Below are positions 53,747 through 62,200 of a stretch of 64,000 nt of DNA, one piece after another; position 1 is the first letter of the stretch; each line of letters begins with the position of its first letter. The position numbers were made by a program, and so were the translations under genes. The DNA lies in assembly GCF_013284245.2 (NCBI RefSeq), contig NZ_CP085876.1:4738001-4802000 (forward strand), in the 5' to 3' direction. The stretch comes from Brevibacillus sp. DP1.3A. GTDB lineage: Bacteria; Bacillota; Bacilli; Brevibacillales; Brevibacillaceae. Under the pieces are notes generated by a model. It saw only the letters and a list, made by a program, of their open reading frames with translations, ran no database searches and was not told the DNA's origin.

Positions 53747-56700
53747 TTACTTGTAAATAATTATAGCTTTATCGCCAGATAACGGTTTATAATCCGATCC
53801 TACTACCTTGACTTTACCAGTTTGTCCACTCGAAAATCCAATGTATGACCCTACATGCACTCCTCCTCCTGGATGATAGAAGACTGACTTGTCCCCGTTT
53901 GTAAATTTCCACCCAGTACCAGCAGAGCCATAAGTACCTTTTGTCCATCCCTTTCCAAGAATCTTACCAACGTCGTCGGCTGATTTTCCCCATAAAGCTT
54001 TGGGGTTGCTTACAATATTATCGTATGTTTTTAACTCAGTTACCCATCCAACATTTCCACTTCCATATTTGCTCTTGTAGTATTCATTCCATTCTGCTCC
54101 ACTTCTTGGTATCTTAGCAGAATTATACGTCCCCGTAATTTTAGTACCATTTACTGCTGCTATAACCGCCTTACTGCCCGTCTTAACTATCTTAACACCT
54201 GCTCCGCCAGGACCATACTCCGCTACTTCATTTATATATGCCTGACTAAATACCTCGAATTCTACACCACCTCGAAGCTCTTTAGGGATTGAGTTCTCCC
54301 CATACTTGAGATAGCGATCAATGTACATTTGTTTAGTTTCATGACTCATACTATAAAAATCTAAAGGCTGAAACCTTTCCCCAGTACCTTCGATTGTTGC
54401 TTGATGACCTGTCGGATCAACAAAGATAATTGGATTGTTATGTCCATACGTATACCTGTTAAGCGTCAGCGGATTATCCACTTGCCCCTTATACGTATCC
54501 TCCGATATAAACCGCCCTATCTTCGGATCGTAATACCGGGCACGCAGGTAGTAAAACCCGCTCTCTTTGTCATACATCTCCCCCGCATACATAAATGGGT
54601 TGGAAATCGTCTCTTTGACCTTATCCGTAATCAGGTTACCCCAGATGTCGTAATCATACGTGTTCAGGACATTACCATTGGGAGCCTTGATTTTGACAAC
54701 ATCACCGTGGCTATTGTAATAGTAATTGCCTTCGAGATTCGACGCGTAGTCTTTTCGCCAGATCAACTGGTTACCAAACACATTCCGCGCCTTGACCCTG
54801 CCATCCTGCGTCAGCTCTTCAATGACTTGCCCATTCAAATAGACGTAGTTGGTCGTGTCGGTCACGCTGCCAGTCTGTTGCTTCGACGCCCGCAGTCCAC
54901 CTGGGTAATACGTGTACGTCGTTGTCCCTTTCTCGTCCTTGTACTCCTGCAAACGATTAAACAAATCGTGCTTCATTTCATAGGAGCCCAAGATATTTGC
55001 CGGAGCATTGGCATACACTTGGCGGTTGCCGCGTTTGTCGTACGCGTATTGCTTGACGTTTCCTTCGACCGATTCTTCCTTGATCCGGGAAAGCTTGTCG
55101 TACACAAACAATCCATAATTCGTACCGGAGCGCTTTTGACTGGTGATATTCCCAAACAGATCGTAGCCATTTGTCTCATTCCAGCCGTCTGCGTGATTCA
55201 TTGCCGTTATTTCTCCAAACGAGCTGACCGATTGCTGCATGGCTGTCGGTTGTCCCGGATACGATATAGCATTGGTTTCCCCTGTATTGCTGATATCGTA
55301 CGTGTACGTGGTCGTTCCCACTCCTGGAATCGCCACCGCATTCAATCTGTTCGCGTTGTCATAGGTGTATTCGACTCTCATCGATGGGGCTGAACCAGAT
55401 ACTGCACCTCTTGCTGGGTAAACAAGAGTATCCACCGTATCATCGCTGTCTGAATAGAGCAGTTGGTAGTCTTTGCCCATCATCGTCTGGCGATTCTTCC
55501 GATGAAATCCATCGTAGCCATAGCTGATGGCGTTTCCGGCGTTATTATTTTCGCTCAAAAGCAGACCAGATTGTGGATCATACACGCGCTCTTCATAGAA
55601 GGCAGTACCGGAAGAAACTTTCGTCAGTTCATGGAAAGGCGAATAGTCATAGTTGAGCATGACTCCGTTTTTATCCTTGTAACTTTTCACAAGGCCGCTT
55701 TTATCGTAGGTGTACGTCTCTGCTCTTGTTTCCGGATTCTTCTCCGAGAGCTTCCATGCCAAACTATTGTAGATATACTCTGCCGTAGTCGTCCCATTTT
55801 CCAAAACACTGGTGAGATTGCCTAGCGTATCGTAGCCATATACGTTTACGTTATTTTCCGGGTCCTGCAAATATACTAGATTGTCGTTATGGTTGAAGCG
55901 CATACTCCACGCTTGGGAAGTCTTGCCGTCAGAGATTTCCTTACTGGTTACTTTCCCGAATCGATCCGTCTGATAGGTCGTCACTCGATGGTGACTGCCG
56001 CTTTGGGTCGTCTCCTCTGTGCTCTCCACTTTTCCATACAAGTCGCGGTAAGTGGTTACGATGAAACCATTTGGAGAGAGCGTTTGTTCCGTCAAACGCG
56101 GCAAATATTTCGATCCATCTGAGTAGGCATTGTTTCGATGGTTTTTAATGGTTCCCAGGGAATTCGTCGCTTGGTACAGAAATCCGTCCCAGTCATATAG
56201 ATACGAGGTGCTTTCCCCCTGCTTCCCGTAAGGAACCGTGCGGCTGATCTCCAATCCATCCGGCGTGAACTCGTTTTCTATCAAAGGACGTTTCGCACCT
56301 GTTGTGCCTACCTGCTCTTGATAGGCGGTATCTCCATATGGCGTGTAGTAGGTGATGAGTCTCGATGAATCCGGTGCAATTTTCTCAACGATTCCCGGTC
56401 CATCTGTCGTCGCCCCAGAACCTTCACCGTCCCGATAGACATACGTAATGGTTCGTTTTGCACCTTGATTGTGAAAAGTCTCCGATAGAGGTCTTCCTAA
56501 TTCATCGTATTCATACGTAGCCTTACTTCCATTCGGATAGGTCTGGCTTTTGATTTGACCTTTGTCATCAATTTCGTAGGAAAAATTCAGCACATCCGAT
56601 TTTCCGCTTTCCAACTCCACTCCAGCGAGTGCGATCTGTGTGGGCTGAATTCCGTATTGATCATAGGCGGTAAAGGTCTGCGTCCGTGTCTTTCCTGCGC

Positions 56701-59209
56701 CAAAGTTCTCCGTTATCGAATAAAGCTGTTTGTTTGTGTACTCGTAGGTTCGTTCAACCGATTGACTCTTGGGAGTATTGATTAAATTGGCAGGGAACGA
56801 ATTAATCTCCGTTTCTTTCCTGAGCAAATATTGATCGTTGTACTCGAATGTCGTATTCGAATAATAAGGATCGCCTGAGGCAGTGGTTGATTGTGTTCTG
56901 GCTGCCTTCAAAACGGAGAAGGTCCGGAACCCCCATGGATTCAGCGCCACCTCATCATATGTCCATGTGCTCATAATCCCGTCTGGCGCAATCTGCTTGA
57001 TCAGTTGTCCATAATGGTTGTATTCCAGGTACGTCTCTTGTGCGTAATTGTTGATCTTGGCAGCATACTGTGCGCGATTGGAAACATTCGGGTCTTTCAA
57101 ATAGTGATTGTATACATCCAGATCGCTAACAGCCGATGTCGGTTCGAGGAAAACGTACTGATACGTCGGATTCGTATTTCGACCGGTGTAGGCGTAGCTC
57201 GTGTAGGTAGTTGGATTATACTCGACCCGATACTTCGCGCCAGATACATTCGTTCCGCCTTTACTAATACCTGTTGTCTTCTCACTTCTCAGCAAAGGAT
57301 TTCCGTCTTGATTGACCTTGTACCGTTTATTTTTCGTGTAACGGGATGCCTCTGATTCGGTGACATGAATGGTATCCCCATGTCTATCCGCAAAATTCTT
57401 CAATCTGGGCAGCTGTTCTTTTGGCACCTTCCATATCTCACGGAAATTGCCGCTATCTGAATAGCTCTTTTCCAGCTTATACGTATTCGTACCGCTCGGC
57501 GTTTTCTGCGTATAGCTGTACGATACTTTATTGACAGGATGGTAGGATACATAGCTCAAGGCATGCTTGTCTTGAAAAATCCGTACGAGTCCGTCATTAA
57601 AGGTAGTCTGACCTAATTGATAGGGACGGTAATCGTAATTGATTTTCAAGCCTTGCAAGGGATAAAACGCTTCTTGCATAAGCAAGTAATCGATTTCCGC
57701 GCGCTTGGCTACATCGGACTCCCAAAACTTCGCTGAATCCTGTAGGGTTTGATCTGTAGGCAGCTTTTCCAGCGTATAGTTTTTGTTTAAATTGAAATAC
57801 GCAATGCCCTTCGTTTTGGGATCATGATAGGCATACCGGGCCACTGTATATGGGCTGTTTCCGCTCCCTGCAGTCGGCAGGACTTCTACGCGAACGAGCT
57901 GATGGTAGCCGCTCAATGCGAACTTTCGTTCAAAATGGTAGCGAATATGTTTGAGCATGGTGGTCTCTGTCTTGTCTTTATAGACAATCAAATCCTGCGT
58001 GGTATCGTTTTGCTTTCGTTTCAGCACCACATAACGGCCGACACTGTCTTCAATGCTGACCGGCTCTCCGTCGCTATTCAGGTTGTACTTGATCGTGTCC
58101 CCATAAATATTGGATTTGACGACCGTTCCCAACGTGACATCAAACTCGTACTTCAAATTACGGTAATGCAGCGTGTACTTCCGATTCACTTCGTCAATTG
58201 TGAAGAAGATGTCTTGATACGGATAATTCACAAACTTGTTGAACCGGTATTCTAAAGATGTGCCGTCCTCTAAAGTAATGTAATACCGATTACTCGATGG
58301 ATCCTTATCTACTTTGGTAGAGTAAATTTGTTGACTTGGATTATAGGGGTCGTCCCTTACCGTTACGGCCTGCTCCCGTGTGACGATATCCAATCTCGGC
58401 ATATTAAAATCCCAGCCGGTTGCAAATTTCTCATTGGCCTTCAGTGCTTCATTCTTGGAAAAATCTTCATCCCAGCTTGGCGCACTGATCTTACTACTCA
58501 TGGAGTGGTATCTGCGCTTTATATCCAGATCCAGTCCATGCTTCCCTGGCAAATAGAGATCTTGCTCTACCAGGTTCGCAGCGCGATATAGATCATCGAC
58601 GGATTGCTCTGTTTTTGATCGAGCAAATCGAAACTCCTGATCCTTTTCGGTGTATTTTACCGGAGGAGGCGTAGTGGAATGGACCTCCATCTGCTCGTCC
58701 AGTTGCTTGATTTCATTGATTTTAGATAGAACGAGAGGGGTTAACCGCTGTAAAAGATCTTTGCTTTCCTGACTGAGATTCTCGAATTGGGAGATGATCT
58801 GCTCAGAGGAAAGGCGTTTGATTTCCTCTTGTTCTTCTGCTGTTAGTAATTGCAGTAGCTCGGAATAGAAATAAGCTGCAAATTTTAACAATGCTCTGTC
58901 AAAACTGCGATGAATTTCAATAACAGTGCCAGTCTCTAGCTGCGTCCATGTAAGAGAAGAAATATCAGCTTCCGTGTACTCGGTCGGATTTTTTGCTTCT
59001 CTTTTGTCATTGGTGATTGGCCCGCCCATGGATTGTTGAATCTCTTCGATTGCCGTGTCAGGTGTTGCTGCTTTCTCACCTGACGTTACATGAGAGATGG
59101 ACACGGGGGAGGATTCTTTTGCGAACGTCGTTCCAAGGGGCAGCATCGTCGTGCATAACGCAAGACATAGCACATAAATCATGAGTGATTTTATGGAAAA
59201 ATGTTTCAT
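53747..59209 (-). CDS. Secreted Rhs/YD-repeat polymorphic toxin (WapA-like)
   Basis: An 1820-residue exported protein. Signal peptide residues 1-30 (YVLCLALCTTMLPLGTTFA). Residues 30-230 are a helical region; about 230-700 form a DUF6531-like beta-rich section; many YD repeats (YDELGRPLSE, YGYDTLGNLTSV, YDNANRLNAV and others) run to about 1560. The Rhs core ends FMYAGEMYDKESGFYYLRAR, GRFISEDTYKGQ and DPTG near residue 1602. The last about 217 residues are a variable toxin tip with a Gly/Trp/His-rich end (GKGWTKGTYGSAGTGWKFT, YHPGGGVHVGSYIG); I do not recognise its activity. An immunity gene follows by 13 bases. Likely contact-dependent competition between bacteria. Confidence 0.9.
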   Translation of the reverse strand: MKHFSIKSLMIYVLCLALCTTMLPLGTTFAKESSPVSISHVTSGEKAATPDTAIEEIQQSMGGPITNDKREAKNPTEYTEADISSLTWTQLETGTVIEIHRSFDRALLKFAAYFYSELLQLLTAEEQEEIKRLSSEQIISQFENLSQESKDLLQRLTPLVLSKINEIKQLDEQMEVHSTTPPPVKYTEKDQEFRFARSKTEQSVDDLYRAANLVEQDLYLPGKHGLDLDIKRRYHSMSSKISAPSWDEDFSKNEALKANEKFATGWDFNMPRLDIVTREQAVTVRDDPYNPSQQIYSTKVDKDPSSNRYYITLEDGTSLEYRFNKFVNYPYQDIFFTIDEVNRKYTLHYRNLKYEFDVTLGTVVKSNIYGDTIKYNLNSDGEPVSIEDSVGRYVVLKRKQNDTTQDLIVYKDKTETTMLKHIRYHFERKFALSGYHQLVRVEVLPTAGSGNSPYTVARYAYHDPKTKGIAYFNLNKNYTLEKLPTDQTLQDSAKFWESDVAKRAEIDYLLMQEAFYPLQGLKINYDYRPYQLGQTTFNDGLVRIFQDKHALSYVSYHPVNKVSYSYTQKTPSGTNTYKLEKSYSDSGNFREIWKVPKEQLPRLKNFADRHGDTIHVTESEASRYTKNKRYKVNQDGNPLLRSEKTTGISKGGTNVSGAKYRVEYNPTTYTSYAYTGRNTNPTYQYVFLEPTSAVSDLDVYNHYLKDPNVSNRAQYAAKINNYAQETYLEYNHYGQLIKQIAPDGIMSTWTYDEVALNPWGFRTFSVLKAARTQSTTASGDPYYSNTTFEYNDQYLLRKETEINSFPANLINTPKSQSVERTYEYTNKQLYSITENFGAGKTRTQTFTAYDQYGIQPTQIALAGVELESGKSDVLNFSYEIDDKGQIKSQTYPNGSKATYEYDELGRPLSETFHNQGAKRTITYVYRDGEGSGATTDGPGIVEKIAPDSSRLITYYTPYGDTAYQEQVGTTGAKRPLIENEFTPDGLEISRTVPYGKQGESTSYLYDWDGFLYQATNSLGTIKNHRNNAYSDGSKYLPRLTEQTLSPNGFIVTTYRDLYGKVESTEETTQSGSHHRVTTYQTDRFGKVTSKEISDGKTSQAWSMRFNHNDNLVYLQDPENNVNVYGYDTLGNLTSVLENGTTTAEYIYNSLAWKLSEKNPETRAETYTYDKSGLVKSYKDKNGVMLNYDYSPFHELTKVSSGTAFYEERVYDPQSGLLLSENNNAGNAISYGYDGFHRKNRQTMMGKDYQLLYSDSDDTVDTLVYPARGAVSGSAPSMRVEYTYDNANRLNAVAIPGVGTTTYTYDISNTGETNAISYPGQPTAMQQSVSSFGEITAMNHADGWNETNGYDLFGNITSQKRSGTNYGLFVYDKLSRIKEESVEGNVKQYAYDKRGNRQVYANAPANILGSYEMKHDLFNRLQEYKDEKGTTTYTYYPGGLRASKQQTGSVTDTTNYVYLNGQVIEELTQDGRVKARNVFGNQLIWRKDYASNLEGNYYYNSHGDVVKIKAPNGNVLNTYDYDIWGNLITDKVKETISNPFMYAGEMYDKESGFYYLRARYYDPKIGRFISEDTYKGQVDNPLTLNRYTYGHNNPIIFVDPTGHQATIEGTGERFQPLDFYSMSHETKQMYIDRYLKYGENSIPKELRGGVEFEVFSQAYINEVAEYGPGGAGVKIVKTGSKAVIAAVNGTKITGTYNSAKIPRSGAEWNEYYKSKYGSGNVGWVTELKTYDNIVSNPKALWGKSADDVGKILGKGWTKGTYGSAGTGWKFTNGDKSVFYHPGGGVHVGSYIGFSSGQTGKVKVVGSDYKPLSGDKAIIIYK
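54471..54504. repeat. 34-bp direct repeat, copy in the main Rhs core
   Basis: Partner of 53144-53177. It marks the boundary where the main toxin tip could be exchanged for the orphan tip. Confidence 0.9.
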
Positions 59210-59231
59210 AATGCCTCCGTTAGAGATATTC

Positions 59232-59257
59232 GTCCCCCCATGATGCGAAGGGGGGAC
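59232..59257. repeat. Perfect GC hairpin between the surface-protein and Rhs genes
   Basis: GTCCCCCC, loop ATGATGCGAA, GGGGGGAC, with no T-tract on either side. It lies in the 62-base gap between two large same-strand genes, so it may act in RNA processing or stability rather than termination. Confidence 0.7.
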
Positions 59258-59271
59258 TGCATGAACATGGA

Positions 59272-62200
59272 TTAGGGTACAACCGTAATCGTTATCGTTT
59301 TAAACTGTCCGCCGTAAAACACCCTAGCCTCTGTTGTTCCAGGGTTCATCCCATGCACAACGCCTTTCACGATAAATCCAACCCTAGAATCTACCACCGA
59401 GTAAATGCCTTGTGCTGTTACATCCAGCGTACTGCCGTCCTCTAATGTTGCTGTGACCTTAATCGGTTGCGTGCTGCCAGCTCGTACCTCCACCTTTTCC
59501 ATATCCACATGTAATACGGTTCCTTTTGGTGGAAGCGTCACTGCATGCTTGACACTTTTTAAAATGTTTCCATTATCATCATGAATGAACGTTACGGATT
59601 CTACGCCATTTTCTTTAATCGCCTTTATCCGATTGTTTTGATCGTAAACGTACTCATAAAGAGTTCCACCAGGGAGGGGAGCAAAAACAGTAAAGGAAAC
59701 ACTCACCGGATAACTTTCGGTATTGGTCAATTTGATCGTGTAGCTGCCCATCCCCAGCTCATAATTGATTTCGGAAGGAGTTGGCGTCTCTTTTGGTGTT
59801 ACAGCATTTCCATTAGACAGTACCGAGACAACCGGATATTTATGTGTCTGATTTTTCAATTGTGTCACCATGCGATACTTGCCAGGAATGGTCGTATTCA
59901 TGGCCATCTCTACCGTTTGACCAGGCTGAAGCGTAATCTCCTTTGGTTGGTTAAAGGTAAAGGCCTCTCCTCCCGGCTTTGCCAGAAGCGTAGCGTAGAA
60001 GGAATCCTTTGCGACAATCTTTACATAATAGGTTTTTCCTGCAACAAATACGGGGTTGACTCTTCCATTCGCTCCCGCCGCAATCTCCTCATGTGGCTGC
60101 AAGCTGGCCGCTTTATAGACGGAGAGGGTTGCATTTGCAGGTGAACCCGAATCGTTGTTTAACGTGAATGAATAGCTTCCATTTATTCCTGCAACGATTT
60201 TCATGTATTTCGCCTCATTTGCAGGGAAATACATTCGCACTGGGCTATTCTCGACCATTCCGTTAAAATTGCCTTCTGCTGGTTTCGTTTCAACCGTAAT
60301 CGAACTGCTGTAGCTGCTAATCCCGGCTGAAGTATACGCCCAAAGTCTGATGGTATAAACACGAGCAGGCTGAAGCCCCGTGATCGTATGGTTAGTGACG
60401 TCGCCCACTTTTTTAATACCACCGCCATCGATTTGGATTCCGTAGTCAATGGCACCTACAGATGGACTCCAATAGATTTTGAGTGAGTTGGTCTCGGCCT
60501 CTGCGTTAACGATACTCGGTGCATCCGGCTTGTCTTCTACTGTTAAGCTTCCTCCGTAATAGGCCACAATCGGCTCTGTCACTTGTATATTTTCGTACGT
60601 GCCTGATCCGATTTCCCGCCCCGTCCAGTTCAGCTCCCACTGACCGGATGTTCCTGTTGTTGTGAATTTTTTGGCAGGATCAAAGGGGACCACTTTGGCT
60701 GCAATCATTTCTCCGGAGGTAAGCTTCGTGTATGTTCCATCCAATGTAAAGGTGTCATCAAGGTCCATGACTCTCTTGGCAACTGGCGTGTAGATCACGA
60801 TTTTCGGAAGTGCTTCTTCCAGTCGAACGGAATAGTTAACAGCTGGTGTCCAAGCTCCCCGGTTATCCTGCGCCTGCACTGTCCAGTAAATGGTCTGGTG
60901 CAGCATATCTTTGGTAAGGGTGAAGGAATATCTGCTAACAACCTGTCTGTTTTGGGAAGCCTCCGGGATCAGCTCTTCTTTTTCACCGAGCTCGTTTCCA
61001 CCTGGCGTGAAGCCCACTCGTAATTTTGTCGAAACGATTTTGTCCGTGACATCATTTTCATTGAGCGTATAGTTGATGACTCCTGTAAGCCCTCTGTCCA
61101 ATGTGACAAACTCCGTACTGGATACGACAGGAGCTTGATTGGCAGCCAGAACACTGAAATTCAACTTCGCAGTTCCACCATAAACATAAACAGGCGTCTT
61201 CGGCATAATCGAGCGAATTCGGGCTTCCACTCGGGCATTTTTCTCGATCACACTTGTATCAAACACGTAGGAACGTGCTGTACCTGTCAATTTTTCGCGG
61301 ATCGTCGAGGTAACATGCCCACCTTCGCTAATATAAATGAGCAATTCTTGCGATTCGATTTTACTAGAGTGCCCACCGTAGCTTGCATATTCCCAGGTCA
61401 GTGAAACCTTTTCTCCTTTTGAAATTTCGGTTCCATCTTTCGGAGATTTCCACTTCGCGACAACCACAATGTCTTCCTTTTCGGCTTGCGCTCTCATGTC
61501 CAAGGTGAAGTCTACTTTTTCACTGAGTGATCTTCCGGACTTTTGGTCGACTGCCCAGACACGGAGAGAATACAAAACATCCGGTTTCAGGTGATGGATG
61601 GCCAAGTTGAACAAAAATGGTTGGTGCTTTTCCGAAGCCGTAAATCTCGTCAACTCTTGTGGATCTTCATCATCCAGCTGGTACCAAATGTTTACCTGAT
61701 CCCCCACATTCGGGTCCATGGCAAAACCTGAGATCGCAACAACATCTTTGCCATCGACGGTAGAGACTGCTGCTCCCACAGCGGGAGAGGTCAAATAGAT
61801 TTGAGGAGCCGCATTATCCTTAACGGCATTACTCATGTAGGTAATTTCAGGTGTCCATTTTAGTAAATCGCCGATGCTATTTTCTTTTTGATCCACTTGA
61901 AACAAGAGCGCATCTCCTTGCTCTACCTCTAGTTCTTCTTGGATTTCCACACCAATTTCATCGTTGAATTCGATGGCTTGCCAGCCAGTAGCCGGCCAAA
62001 TTTGATCATCGTTTTTCAGCAATCGGACGTTTACCCCATCGCCCTCATCGACTTGAATTTTGGAAATCCAACCGCTGACCTGGATTTTTCCTGATCGTGG
62101 TGCTTCCCATTTGATGACAGGGTTTGAGCTGCCAACTCTTATCCATGTATTCCCGATGGCCGTATCGTGATTACTCTTCCATTCTTCTGTTTGCTTGTTC

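Noticed and set aside
54401..55393. 330-codon plus-strand frame inside the Rhs gene
   Set aside because: Shadow of the YD repeats; composition (Ile/Val/Arg-rich) reflects the reverse of repeated Tyr/Asp/Asn codons.
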